Numbered from the stretch's first letter, positions 22,101-32,247 are shown. The stretch: DNA of 64,000 nucleotides from Hedera helix (GCA_947179155.2 OX359280.1:38032055-38096054), one strand, 5' to 3'. The notes: generated by a model from the sequence alone, not told the origin. Translations and numbers: made by a program.

Positions 22101-23458
22101 AAATCAGTGACATGAGCTAAAAAGGCTTGACATCCGTTTTTCAATAAACGAATGGCTTTATGGCTAGAAATAACAGTTATAGATTTCAATGGTTTAGTTG
22201 CTTGAATTTGCATGACAGGTTGATTAGGAATATGAAAACTAATAATCTTATGAAAACAATCAATTTTAGCATGATGGGTAGTCAACCAATCAATTCCTAA
22301 AATCACATCAAATTCACGCATCTCCAAAGAAATAAGGTCAACAGATAATGTGAGGTTGTTGATTTGAACTAGGCAAGATTTATAGACAGTAGATGTAATG
22401 GTCATTTCTCCTAATGGGGTTTCAACTGATAAGTCAAAGTCCAAGTTTTCAGGAGTTAAGTTTAAACGCTGAGCACATGCAGGTGAGATAAAAGAATGGG
22501 TAGAGCCAGTATCTAACAAAGCGTAGACTTCACGAGAATTTATGAATAGCTTACCGGTTATCACCTCGTTCGAGTTTCGTGCCATTTGGGATGTCACAAC
22601 AAAAGCTCTCCCTTGAACTACAGATTTTCCTTTATCCGCGCTAGCTTTTGGTATCATCATTGCAGCTGGACTTGATTTTGTGGCAGGACAAAACCGCGCA
22701 AGATGACCCTCTTTCCCACAACTGTAGCACTTTTTGGACTGCAGTGTACAGTTTGGGCTGATGTGACCTTCCTGACCACACCTATAGCATCTCACTGGTG
22801 GTCGATCTTCTCCCCTTGAAACTGGGGTCGGTGCTGGTGTTGGTACTGGTGCTGGTGCCCTTCCATAATTATTATGGAATCTCTTTCTTTTGAAATTGTT
22901 CCCACTAGATTCTCCTCTTCTGTTATTTGGTATGGAATTACCACCGAAGTGTTGGTTACCTCCTCGATGGTTCTCGTTCCTGTGGTTGTTGTCACTCCTT
23001 TCTCTATGCTGATCATTAACTCTTGGCTGCAATGTTTCATCTGTTTGCTCCACCCTTTGAGCCCTATCCACAACATCTGAATACAAACTAAATTTATGAG
23101 AGCTAAGTTGTTGACGAATTTTGAATCTCAAACCTCTTAGGAACATCCGACTCATTCGTGCTTCGTCATCCACAAGATGGGTGGCAAAGCGAGATAACTC
23201 GGCAAACTTAGCTTCATATTGGGAGACTGTCATGTTTCCCTGCTCCAGCTTAATGAATTCCACTTCCTTCATATGGCGGATGCTTTCTGGGAAGTACTTC
23301 TCGTTAAACAGTTCTTCGAATTCTGTCCAAGACATTTTCATCATGTTATCAGGAACATTATTTCCTGAGTTGGCAGGAGGATTGTTTGGGGCCTCTTGAT
23401 TCTCGGCTACATTTGCTTCAGGCATTCCATAGTTAACCTCTTGATTTCCAGATGCCAT
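19124..23458 (-). CDS. Ty3 gag-pol polyprotein, right unit
   Basis: A second intact 1444-codon copy with the same domain layout as the left unit, including the same shortened Gag N-terminus and the stop codon inside the LTR (19124-19126). The only amino-acid difference I see is Thr at residue 715 (codon ACG, base 21315) in place of Met. The residue lies between RT and RNase H in the sequence PAKIE(M/T)VLNWEQ and is unlikely to be catalytic. Because the frame is open and all catalytic motifs are present, the pol part is potentially active, while particle assembly is doubtful with the truncated Gag. Confidence 0.95.
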   Translation of the reverse strand: MASGNQEVNYGMPEANVAENQEAPNNPPANSGNNVPDNMMKMSWTEFEELFNEKYFPESIRHMKEVEFIKLEQGNMTVSQYEAKFAELSRFATHLVDDEARMSRMFLRGLRFKIRQQLSSHKFSLYSDVVDRAQRVEQTDETLQPRVNDQHRERSDNNHRNENHRGGNQHFGGNSIPNNRRGESSGNNFKRKRFHNNYGRAPAPVPTPAPTPVSRGEDRPPVRCYRCGQEGHISPNCTLQSKKCYSCGKEGHLARFCPATKSSPAAMMIPKASADKGKSVVQGRAFVVTSQMARNSNEVITGKLFINSREVYALLDTGSTHSFISPACAQRLNLTPENLDFDLSVETPLGEMTITSTVYKSCLVQINNLTLSVDLISLEMREFDVILGIDWLTTHHAKIDCFHKIISFHIPNQPVMQIQATKPLKSITVISSHKAIRLLKNGCQAFLAHVTDLNKNTSNLNDIPIVNEFPDVFPEELPGLPPNREIDFYIDLEPGTKPISKAPYRMAPIELQELKVQLQELLDTGFIRPSASPWGAPVLFVKKKDGSMRLCIDYRELNHVTIKNRYPLPRIDDMFDQLQGAQHFSKIDLRSGYHQLKVKAEDIPKTAFRTRYGHYEFLVMPFGLTNAPAAFMDMMNRIFKEHLDHFVVVFIDDILIYSKSREDHEQHLRLILQKLRENKLYAKLKKCEFWLEEVAFLGHVISSQGISVDPAKIETVLNWEQPKTVTEVRSFLGLAGYYRRFVEGFSRIATPLTQLTRKSTKFIWSEECEKSFQELKKRLVSAPVLTIPSGSGEFVIYSDASGKGLGCVLMQHGKVIAYASRQLKDYEKNYPTHDLELAAVVFALKIWRHYLYGEKVDIYTDHKSLKYFFTQKELNMRQRRWLELLKDYDHTIQYHPGKANVVADALSRKSYASTSALLTTQKCILYDLQKMEIELKTPGTHSKIAHVRVEPTLIDKIKAAQATDPELINMIKKVQEGAISEARIDEKGILRVNSRLCVPNDPELKHKIMMEAHNTPFAIHPGGTKMYRDLRHTFWWNNMKREIAEFISRCLTCQRVKAEHQVPKGPLQSLEVPEWKWEHINMDFVTGLPKVSQGLDAIWVIVDRLTKSAHFLPIRENFSLERLAGMYINEIVRLHGMPVSIVSDRDPRFTSRFWISLQKAMGTELRFSSAYHPQTDGQSERTIQTLEDLLRLCVLDFKGSWDKYLPLVEFSYNNSYQASIGMAPFEALYGRKCRSPICWNEVGEAKLLGPELVRLTTEKIQMIRQRIQTAQERQKSYADLHRRDESFNVGDHVFLRVSPWKGVTRFGKRGKLNPRFIGPFEILDRIGTVAYRLALPPSMSRIHNVFHISMLRKYVKDPNHIIELEPDVIAEDLTYEEVPVKILDKKEQILRSKVIPQVKVLWRNQDTEEMTWELESEMKSKYPYLFDMSGTSISGTKFHKEGRL
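19129..19141 (-). other. Polypurine tract, right unit
   Basis: Same AAGGAGGGGAGGT sequence as in the left unit, abutting LTR 2. Confidence 0.85.
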
Positions 23459-23651
23459 ACTAAACTGTGGTCACAAAATAAATGTTAGTTCAAATAAACT
23501 GACTCATCACTTCATGTTCCTACATTCAAATCGACTCATTAGATAATAAAATCTAGTAGGACACACTAGTGACTGATTCTATTCGTCTCTCCCCTCCTAG
23601 TTCTACCCCAGATCTCCATTAAAGACCATATCCCTAAGCTCTGATGCCAAC
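23459..23651 (-). other. Ty3 leader with primer binding site, right unit
   Basis: The tRNA-Met-type site TGGCATCAGAGC is at 23638-23649 on the minus strand, next to LTR 3. Confidence 0.85.
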
Positions 23652-26589
23652 TGTGACGCCCCCAAATCTGGGCCCACACAGCCCAAACTTGAGTCGTCAA
23701 AATACTACAACAAAATTATTACAACAAAGCACAACGTACAACAATACAGTGTATAATAATACACAACTAAGTCTTCACTATTATTGCCACACTATTTTAC
23801 AAAACGTGAAGACTATGATAACTATTCCTCGGACCCTCACTCCATTCCCCGGCTAGACCCTGTTATGTTTTCATCTCCTGTTGAAAAACAATGGAACAAA
23901 AGAAAGGGTGAGCTCAAATAGCCCAGTAAAGAATATCATGACTAAGATAATGATGAATAAATTATCATTAGTCTTCAACAGTTGAGTTCTTGATAGAATA
24001 CAATAAACTACAAGGTTTATATCAAAAACTGCAGTTAAATTCTTAAACAACGTTCAGATCAATAATAGCAGCGGAATGAGTAATCTATTAGAAGAATAAT
24101 GCAGACTATAATGTCCACTCGGTTCTCTTTTTAGGAAAAACATCATCAACTTTTATCATCTGAAATATCATTAGTCAAGATAATACAAATTCACAGTTCC
24201 TGATCATAATCATGCACATCAACAGTTCATCTTTGTACTACGGGCCAAAGATATTCAATATAGCACCAACGGTCATGATTATACCAGATTCAGCCTTTGG
24301 TCATAATCATACCAAACAACAGTTCATCTTTGCACTACGGGCCAAAGAGAACATTCACCACGTGCCATAAAAGACACCGAACAGATGTATCGCCTTTAAC
24401 CTATTATATCGCCTTTAACCTATCATCTGTTCAACAAATATATCACATCTGTGCCCCCGGCCACAGATATTCACAACAGCTTGATTTTTGGATGATTAGA
24501 ATGATATAAATGATGAACAGAAGAAATAGGATAACAATAAGTATCGGAAGTTTACTTTGTACAGATTCAAATAATGTCCAAATTGTCAACATGATGTGGA
24601 GTGAAATTTAAAAATGATATTCAAGATCCACAGTTCAGAATAACGGTTACAATTCAATAGAAAGGTTCACGTAAATAGGAAGGTTCAGTTGAAATAATGA
24701 AGTTCAACTATTATGGAACATATAATATTTTCAGGAATTATAGAAGCAATAGTTCCATAATAAATTTCGATTTAGGAGTATGAAAGAAAATAATATCCCT
24801 TACCGTAGCAGGTTTGATTAACAAAAGGTGAAGGAAATTAATACAAAGGGTTATTCACCAACAGGCGGCAATCCGCTCCGTAAGGTTATTCCCACAATTT
24901 AATAGAATTTGAGTACAAAGAGTTATTCACCAAACAGGCGGCAATCCGCTCCGTAAGGTTATTCCCACAATTTAATAGAATTTGAGTACAAAGAGTTATT
25001 CACCAAACAGGCGGCAATCCGCTCCGTAAGGTTATTCTCAGAGATTAATAATGAATGAATACGAAAGGTTATTCACCAACAGGCGGCAATCCGCTCCGTA
25101 AGGTTATTCCCACAATTTAATACATGGAAATAAAATGCACGTCTTATGAGTAAGGAAGAAACAATATTATTATCGAGAATCAAATAATGATAATCCCTTA
25201 CCATAGTACGTTTGAATAATGGAAGATGAAAAAGATGGTATCCCTTACCGTAACACGTGACTGAATATTGATTTAAATGAGGTTGATTAACTTGAACAGT
25301 ACACGTATACTTATAGATCTTCACAAATACTCAAGATGACTTAAGCACACTTAGAGAGAACTTTCACAAGAAGTATTTAGAGAGAGAAAGAAAGAACAAG
25401 TAAGGAAGTTTATGAAAAATCCTTAAGTTAAGGCTTCTATTTATAGCCAAAAATCTCATCATTCATTTAATCTAAACCATTCATTTAAAGATCATCTTTT
25501 AATCTACACCATCCATTTCAAATATTATATTATCTTTAATCTACACCATTCATTTCATATCACCTAATAATCACCTAACTTTATATTATAAACAAATCAA
25601 TTTAATTATTCAACAATAATTCACACTTTAATCTACACCATTCATTTCATATTACCTAATAATCACCTAACTTTATATTATAAACAAATCAATTCAATTA
25701 TTCAACAATAATTCACACTTTAATCTACACCATTCATTTCATATCACCTAATAATCACCTAACTTTATATTATAAACAAATAACTTTATCAATTCAATTA
25801 TTATGACTAATTGTTATAAATACAGTATAGTTAGCTCTTAGATATCAAGTCAATAAATTAATGAAATACAACTGTTTAAATAACATCATAATAGAGATAA
25901 CAATAATGTAAAATAAAGCATACGTTACTGTGTAATGACAATTATTGATTCAATAATGTGAATTACTGTGCATATGTTACTGTGACAATTATTAGGTTCA
26001 ATAATTTTAAAAACAGTGCAACAACAATTATTGACTCAATGATATAAAATACAGTGTAATGACAATTATTAAATCAATAATGCAAAATACTGTGTAACAA
26101 CAATTATTGAATTGATAATATAAAATATTATGCAGTGACAATTATCGATGAAATGATGCGTAACAGTTACGGTGTCAATTATCAGACCAATAATATGAGA
26201 CACTATGCAATACCGTGTGTTACTGTAGAGTACCGTGTGCTACAGAAAATACCATAAACTACCGTATGCTACTATTCTTTTATCACCGGTATTTTAACAG
26301 TTCCGTTGACTATTTTTATTTAAAAAGGTTACTTCTGTCGTTTTCTATATCCGACAAATATTCCGTTGTGGGGTCCACCAATAATTTATTATTTCGGCGC
26401 CGTCGTACGGCACGAATATTCCCCGACCAAACGAATATTCCCCGACAAAGCGAATATTGTCCGACAAAATAAAATTTGCACATAACATCCTTAACTTTCA
26501 ATTTTGTTAATTTAACCACTTACTGTTTCAAAAAAAATATATATGAAGAAAAATTAAATTTTGTATTTCATAAAATTCGGGGTCTTACA
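23652..26589 (-). repeat. Ty3 LTR 3 (5' LTR of the array)
   Basis: 2938 bp. The apparent private base is A at 25264. It is followed directly by the right AACGG target duplication (26590-26594), after which the interrupted fold-back arm resumes. Confidence 0.93.
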
Positions 26590-26926
26590 AACGGGTTAGA
26601 AGAATAATAATTATTATTTTTTTTATGCAAGTTGTTACTTTAAAAAAAATAAAAAATTCTCCACCCGTTAACTATGTTAGCAGGTAGTACATAAAATTTT
26701 TGCCCCAAATCCCATCTGTTAACTATATTAGCGGCTTGTAGAAAAAAATAAAAATTCTTCTACCCGTTAACTTAGTTTGCGCCCTGTATTTATTTATTTA
26801 TTTTTTCTCCTGTCCGCTATAACTTAGTTAGCGGCTGAAAATATATTTCCTCCCTCGGATTATTATTTAAACGATATCAGATACATTTGTTGAAATAATA
26901 GATATAGTTAGTGTTTATTATGGATC

Positions 26927-26930
<4 letters not shown>

Positions 26931-27014
<84 letters not shown>
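26931..27014. repeat. Compound (TA)n(GA)n microsatellite
   Basis: About 48 bp of TA repeats run straight into about 36 bp of GA repeats at the right border of the fold-back element. The open frame translated across it is an artefact. Confidence 0.95.
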
Positions 27015-27018
<4 letters not shown>

Positions 27019-27501
27019 TTTAGAGTGAATATGGATGTTTCAAACTCCAATTACAACCCTAGTTTGTATATGTTGTTTATAGTGAAATTTTCTTTGTTAT
27101 TTGTTGTGGATTTTTTTTCCTCTCTCTATATTGTGATGTCTATATTCTCACTCATAAAATATAATATTTATTTATTATGTAATTGAAAAAATAAATACTG
27201 TTACAAATGACAATATATCATTTTTGTTCGATTAGTATGTCGCATGTACAACAGCTCAAAGAATAATATCCCTTTATACTGTGTTTACGAGTTTGGAGGG
27301 ATGAGATGAAAAGAAAAGATATAAAGTTTGTCACAAAAGTAGAATTTATTAAGCACAAATTTGGAAACGTCAATTTCAAAATAGTCTCATTGATAATAAG
27401 GAGTTGGAGTATGTTCAGTTTTATATGAGTTCTAGACGAATATGGTATTATATTTAAATAAGTTGATCGAAATATAGATAACATGAATAATAATTTATTA
27501 T
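27015..27501. other. Spacer before the copia element, no gene seen
   Basis: AT-rich. The frames on either strand here lack coding features. It ends in the left target duplication ATTAT (27497-27501). Confidence 0.5.
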
Positions 27502-27708
27502 TGTTGGCGTGAGCTGTTAGATTAGAGAAATTATAGGAATTTGTTTTAATATAAAATCCCATACTTCAAGGTTCAACCACAATTTCAGCCAGAGACATTG
27601 TATAGCCTAGAATAGCTCCCTAAAATTCCTCTTTGTATCTATATATATCATTGTACTCAGTTGTGAAAAGATATATGGAAAAAAGGAAAAATACCTCCTA
27701 TTTTAACA
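27502..27708 (+). repeat. Copia 5' LTR
   Basis: 207 bp, TG...CA. It contains a TA-rich stretch (tctatatatatc near 27638) that may serve as core promoter. Confidence 0.92.
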
Positions 27709-27816
27709 TGGTATCAGAGCCAGGTTCTTAGGACCTCTGCTCAACCCACTTCGTGACCTCTGCTCAACCCACTTCGTGACCAGAAAAAAACAAAACAAAA
27801 CCCAAACCCAAACCCC
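27709..27816 (+). other. Copia leader: primer binding site and 23-bp duplication
   Basis: TGGTATCAGAGC (27709-27720) immediately follows the LTR and is the classic initiator tRNA-Met primer site. The leader then carries a perfect 23-bp tandem duplication starting gacctctgctcaaccc at 27732 and 27755, before the ATG at 27817. Confidence 0.9.
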
Positions 27817-30800
27817 ATGGAATCCACTGATCTGATGGAACAACTCAACCCCCAGACCGAAGCAATTCTTACCAGTCTGACAACCAAGATGACAGAAGTC
27901 TTGACCAGATCCCAAACCTCACCACACCCACCGGTTGCTGATTCTTCAACTGCTTCAATCGGCATCAAGTTGGATGGCTCCAATTATGCCTTATGGTCTC
28001 AAGTTGTTGAGATGTATGTCTCTGGTAAAGACAAGTTAGGATATATCAACGGGGACTCTCCCCAGCCTCCGGAAACCGATCCATCTTTCAGGAGATGGCG
28101 AACTGAAAATGCCATTGTAAAGGGATGGTTGATCAATTCAATGGACTCTTCCTTGATCACTAATTTCATTCGCTTCCCAACTGCAAAACAGGTTTGGGAT
28201 TCTGCTGCTACGACTTATTTTGATGGGACAGATACGTCTCAAGTTTATGATCTCCGGCGTCGGGTGACTCGCATGAAACAAGCTGGAGGTTCCATTGAAA
28301 AATACTACAATGATCTTCAAGGCTTGTGGCGAGAAATAGATTTTCGTCGTCCTAATCCAATGAAATGTGCTGGTGACATTCAGAAATACAATTCAATTCT
28401 ACAGGAAGATCGGGTTTATATCTTTCTCGATGGGTTGGATGACCGACTAGATAAGACTCGGAGTGATGTGCTCCAACTGAAACCATTCCCTACAGTTGAG
28501 CAAGCTTATGCTCATGTCCGACGGGAAGATGTCAGGCAGATGGTAATGACAACAGGTGAAGCTAATGCTCCTGGAGTGGTTATGGCATCCAAAGGAATCA
28601 AGGCAGGCCACTATCATACACCACCGAAAACAGGGGTTCTTTCTCTGAGCAGTGGAAAGTCAAATCCATCCTCCAAATCTAAGGCTCCATCTGATGGTAT
28701 GAAATGCACCCACTGTGGAAGCTCTAAACATACCCGTGAAACCTGCTTCAAGTTACATGGATATCCAGACTGGTGGCATGATCTTCAGGCACGAAAAAAA
28801 CGTGAATCTTCTGTTATTGATGACAGCACAGGGAGAGCTGCCTTGGCCACCGGTGAACCTACGTTATCCCTCACCTCCCAAGTAGAATCTTCACATAATT
28901 CAGGTAACTGCAGTAACGCACTTCATAACTCTACTCACAATGATGATGACAACTGGATTCTCGACTCTGGGGCTACAGATCACATGACATTTGATTCAAA
29001 TGATTTCTCTCATACAACTCCGCCAAGACGAAGTCGTGTTGCCAATGCTAATGGGGTCACTTATCCGGTTACAGGGGCTGGAACTGTGACTCTATCTCCC
29101 TCTCTTTCATTACCTCATACTTTACTTGTTCCATCTCTTTCCAATAAATTGATGTCTGTAAGCCAAGTTACTGCTGATCTCAATTGTGTGGTATTAATAT
29201 ATTCTACCTTTTGTCTCCTTCAGGATATTCTCACCAAGGAAATAATTGGGCGTGGTACTAAGAGGGGGGGATTATACTATGTGGATGATTTCAGTCCGGG
29301 CAGAGTCAATCACATGCACCATCCTGTTAACAACAAAGAAAGGCAGATTTGGTTATGGCACCATCGCTTGGGACATCCATCATTTGGTTATTTGAAGCAC
29401 TTATTTCCAGATTTATTTTCCAATGTAATGCACTCAAACTTTAAATGTAATACTTGCATCTTAGCCAAGAGTCATAGGGTATCTTATCCTGTGAGCATGA
29501 ATAAAAGTGCAATTCCTTTTGCTTTAATACATTCTGATGTGTGGGGACCTTCCCCTATAACTACATCTTCTGGTCATCGTTGGTTTGTGATTTTTGTCGA
29601 TGATTGCACTCGAATGACATGGCTTTACTTACTGAAGCACAAAGATGAAGTATTTGGTGTTTTCAAATCCTTTCATATCATGGTTCAGACACAATTTTCT
29701 GCTAAGATTCAGATTCTTCGCTCTGACAATGGAGGGGAATATATTAATCAACAATTTCAAACCTATTTTCAGAGTCATGGTCTTCTCCATGAGACCTCGT
29801 GTTCTCAAACCCCACAACAAAATGGTATTGCCGAAAGGAAGAATCGACATATCTTAGAAACTGCACGCGCTTTATTGATCGGGGCACATGTACCTAGTCA
29901 CTATTGGAATGATGCTGTTGCTATGGCCGTGCATTTACTGAACCGTATGCCTACAAAAGTCTTAGCATTTCAGACACCATTAAAGGTTCTTTCTAATCAT
30001 GTCCCATTACCTGCTGTTTTGATGATTCCTCCCCGAATTTTTGGATGTGTTGCTTTTGTTCACCTTCATAAGAATCAACGAACTAAGTTGGATCCATGCG
30101 CAGTTCGATGCCTATTATTAGGGTATGGCTTACGTAAAAAAGGGTATCGATGCTTCAATCCCACTACCAAACGTACCTACATCACCATGGATGTTACTTT
30201 TCTAGAGTCCGACACATTCTTTCCATCACCGGCATCCAATTCCACTCTTCAGGGGGAGGTCCAAGATGAAGAGCAGAATTGGTGGGGTAGTGAAGATGTG
30301 TTAAATGTTGAAGACAATCCAACACATATGAATGATGGAAATGACATGATTGAACCGGATGTTCAGACTTGTTCAGGAGTTGATATGTATCCAAAAGTTG
30401 AACCTGTATCATCGGCAAATGACATATCTGAAGATGAATCCCCCCTCTCATCAGTACCCGACCCCGACGACCCTCCTTCTGAGAATATTCCTGAGGTAAG
30501 CTCTCCTACCACACCTTTACATACTAATGTTATGGATACATCTACAGGTTATGTTCTACCTTTTAGACACAATCGTGGCAAACCACCAAATCGATACTCT
30601 CCGAAGATAGAAGAAAGACAGTCTAGGTATCCGATAGCCAATTATGTGTCTACTCAAAGGTTATCCGAACCTCTCAGAGCATTTACATATACACTTTCCT
30701 CGTGTAATATTCCTAATAGTGTTGAAGAAGCCTTATTAGATCCAAAATGGGCTCAAGCTATAAATGAAGAATTGGAGGCTCTACAGAAAAATAAAACTTG

Positions 30801-32247
30801 GGCATTAGCCATACTACCTGAAGGAAAGAGGACAGTGGGGTGTAAGTGGATTTTCTCCATTAAATACAAAGCGGATGGGTCCATAGATCGATACAAGGCA
30901 AGACTGGTGGCAAAGGGGTATACACAAACATATGGCATAGATTACCAGGAAACTTTCTCACCTGTAGCCAAACTAAATACTGTTAGAGTTCTATTATCTC
31001 TTGCAGCAAATTTAGATTGGCCATTGCACCAGCTTGACGTAAAAAATGCCTTTCTCCATGGTGATCTCGAGGAGGAGGTTTACATGGACATTCCACCAGG
31101 ATACACTGCTTCCTCAGAGGCAAAGATTGCTTGTAAGCTACAACGAGCATTGTATGGATTAAAACAGTCACCTCGGGCATGGTTTGGTCGGTTTAGTTCG
31201 GCTATGAGAAAATATGGCTTTCAACAAAGCAATTCGGATCATACGCTCTTCCTAAAGCATAGATTGGGAAAAGTAACAGCTCTCATAGTCTATGTAGACG
31301 ACATGATCATTACAGGGGATGACGCAAAAGAAATCTCTAAACTGCAAGAGCAATTGTCAACCGAATTTGAAATGAAGAACCTGGGAGGGCTAAAGTATTT
31401 TCTTGGAATTGAAGTAGCTAGGTCAAGACAAGGCATATTTCTTTCTCAAAGAAAATATGTACTGGACTTGTTGTCAGAAGTAGGATTACTAGAGTGTAAA
31501 CCAGCTGATACTCCAATTGTTCCAAATCATAAACTTGGAGAATATACAGATCAGGTGCCAACTGACAAAGAGAGGTATCAACGGCTAGTCGGTAAGCTTA
31601 TCTATTTATCTCATACTCGCCCAGATATTGCTTATGATGTAAGTGTAGTGAGTCAATTCATGCACTGTCCTAGTGAAGACCATATGGATGCTGTAACTCG
31701 GATTCTTCGTTATTTGAAGTCCTCTCCTGGAAAAGGGCTTATGTTCTCAAAGAATAATCATTTGAATGTTGATGGCTACACGGACGCTGACTGGGCAGGA
31801 AATATTTCTGATAGGAAATCCACATCAGGCTACTTTACATTTGTAGGAGGCAATCTTGTTACATGGAGAAGCAAGAAGCAGAAAGTAGTGGCATTATCTA
31901 GCGCTGAAGCTGAATTTCGAGGAATGGCTAAGGGTCTTTGCGAACTTCTTTGGCTTAGAAGGTTACTAGCTGAAATTGGCTTTGCTCCTAGCTCTGAAAT
32001 GAACTTGTTCTGTGATAACAAGGCAGCCATTGACATCTCCCACAATCCGGTCCAGCATGATCGCACCAAGCACGTTGAGGTGGATCGACATTTTATCAAA
32101 CAGAACCTTGAAGAAAAAATTATTCGGTTCCCATTTGTCAAATCAGAAGACCAATTGGCGGATATACTCACGAAGGCAGTATCCACAAGGAACTTCTACG
32201 ACTCACTTGACAAGTTGGGCATAAGAGATATCTATGCACCAACTTGA
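27817..32247 (+). CDS. Copia Gag-Pol polyprotein
   Basis: An intact 1476-codon frame in copia order. Gag starts with the IKLDGSNYALW block. A CCHC knuckle at C297-C310 is followed by CFKLHGYPDWW. Then come protease (DSGA at 383), the GAG-pre-integrase and HHCC finger (WLWHHRLGHPS from about 513), integrase core (FVDDCTRMTW, SDNGGEY, QQNGIAERKNR), reverse transcriptase (TVGCKWIF through YVDD at 1159-1162) and RNase H (DGYTDADWAG from 1319, ALSSAEAEF). The start ATG is the first in the leader, in context ccccATGg. No stop or frameshift interrupts the frame. The frame ends 7 bp before the 3' LTR and overlaps the polypurine tract. All catalytic motifs are present, so the element could be autonomous. 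Confidence 0.96.
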   Translation: MESTDLMEQLNPQTEAILTSLTTKMTEVLTRSQTSPHPPVADSSTASIGIKLDGSNYALWSQVVEMYVSGKDKLGYINGDSPQPPETDPSFRRWRTENAIVKGWLINSMDSSLITNFIRFPTAKQVWDSAATTYFDGTDTSQVYDLRRRVTRMKQAGGSIEKYYNDLQGLWREIDFRRPNPMKCAGDIQKYNSILQEDRVYIFLDGLDDRLDKTRSDVLQLKPFPTVEQAYAHVRREDVRQMVMTTGEANAPGVVMASKGIKAGHYHTPPKTGVLSLSSGKSNPSSKSKAPSDGMKCTHCGSSKHTRETCFKLHGYPDWWHDLQARKKRESSVIDDSTGRAALATGEPTLSLTSQVESSHNSGNCSNALHNSTHNDDDNWILDSGATDHMTFDSNDFSHTTPPRRSRVANANGVTYPVTGAGTVTLSPSLSLPHTLLVPSLSNKLMSVSQVTADLNCVVLIYSTFCLLQDILTKEIIGRGTKRGGLYYVDDFSPGRVNHMHHPVNNKERQIWLWHHRLGHPSFGYLKHLFPDLFSNVMHSNFKCNTCILAKSHRVSYPVSMNKSAIPFALIHSDVWGPSPITTSSGHRWFVIFVDDCTRMTWLYLLKHKDEVFGVFKSFHIMVQTQFSAKIQILRSDNGGEYINQQFQTYFQSHGLLHETSCSQTPQQNGIAERKNRHILETARALLIGAHVPSHYWNDAVAMAVHLLNRMPTKVLAFQTPLKVLSNHVPLPAVLMIPPRIFGCVAFVHLHKNQRTKLDPCAVRCLLLGYGLRKKGYRCFNPTTKRTYITMDVTFLESDTFFPSPASNSTLQGEVQDEEQNWWGSEDVLNVEDNPTHMNDGNDMIEPDVQTCSGVDMYPKVEPVSSANDISEDESPLSSVPDPDDPPSENIPEVSSPTTPLHTNVMDTSTGYVLPFRHNRGKPPNRYSPKIEERQSRYPIANYVSTQRLSEPLRAFTYTLSSCNIPNSVEEALLDPKWAQAINEELEALQKNKTWALAILPEGKRTVGCKWIFSIKYKADGSIDRYKARLVAKGYTQTYGIDYQETFSPVAKLNTVRVLLSLAANLDWPLHQLDVKNAFLHGDLEEEVYMDIPPGYTASSEAKIACKLQRALYGLKQSPRAWFGRFSSAMRKYGFQQSNSDHTLFLKHRLGKVTALIVYVDDMIITGDDAKEISKLQEQLSTEFEMKNLGGLKYFLGIEVARSRQGIFLSQRKYVLDLLSEVGLLECKPADTPIVPNHKLGEYTDQVPTDKERYQRLVGKLIYLSHTRPDIAYDVSVVSQFMHCPSEDHMDAVTRILRYLKSSPGKGLMFSKNNHLNVDGYTDADWAGNISDRKSTSGYFTFVGGNLVTWRSKKQKVVALSSAEAEFRGMAKGLCELLWLRRLLAEIGFAPSSEMNLFCDNKAAIDISHNPVQHDRTKHVEVDRHFIKQNLEEKIIRFPFVKSEDQLADILTKAVSTRNFYDSLDKLGIRDIYAPT

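Larger units (their letters stand above)
8730..26589 (-). mobile_element. Ty3 chromovirus (Tekay/Del-like) tandem array: LTR-body-LTR-body-LTR
   Basis: Three direct 2938-bp LTRs (8730-11667, 16191-19128, 23652-26589) alternate with two 4523-bp bodies, giving an exact 7461-bp period. The element reads on the minus strand, starting TGTAAGACCCC and ending GGCGTCACA. One 5-bp target duplication, AACGG, flanks the whole array (8725-8729 and 26590-26594), and none flanks the inner LTR. This means one insertion followed by duplication, most simply unequal recombination between LTRs. Each body holds a primer site, one gag-pol frame and a polypurine tract. The C-terminal chromodomain-like segment and the domain order protease-RT-RNase H-integrase place it in the chromoviruses. 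By eye I find six substitutions and no indels among the repeated units, so the array is very young. Confidence 0.93.
7753..26930. mobile_element. Fold-back (long inverted repeat) element, split by the Ty3 array
   Basis: The left end gggaatgatccatagcaaac and the complement of the right end aaatgatccataataaacac match, and the match continues inward for hundreds of bases in the same order (gggaggag-atat, agccg(t/c)taacta, tacaagccgcta, atgtactacc). The turn lies near 8395-8500, where gcaagttcaagttgcaa faces ttgcaacttgaa. Without the inserted retrotransposon (8730-26589 plus a 5-bp duplication) the element is about 1.3 kb. Its arms are tandem ~95-bp subunits, each with a variant of the 19-mer CCGCTAACATAGTTAACGG, itself nearly palindromic. 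Both outer ends abut TA microsatellites. No transposase is present. The class is inferred from structure (Foldback or MULE-like). Confidence 0.75.

Noticed and set aside
8730..26589. The two Ty3 units as two independent insertions
   Set aside because: There is no target duplication next to the inner LTR, the inner LTR is shared, and the period is exact.
16191..26589. Dismissing the second Ty3 unit as an assembly error
   Set aside because: Each LTR and body has apparent private substitutions, which argues for real copies, although long reads are still needed to settle it.
27218..27562. 114-codon minus-strand frame
   Set aside because: It overlaps the copia LTR end and intergenic DNA and has no coding features.
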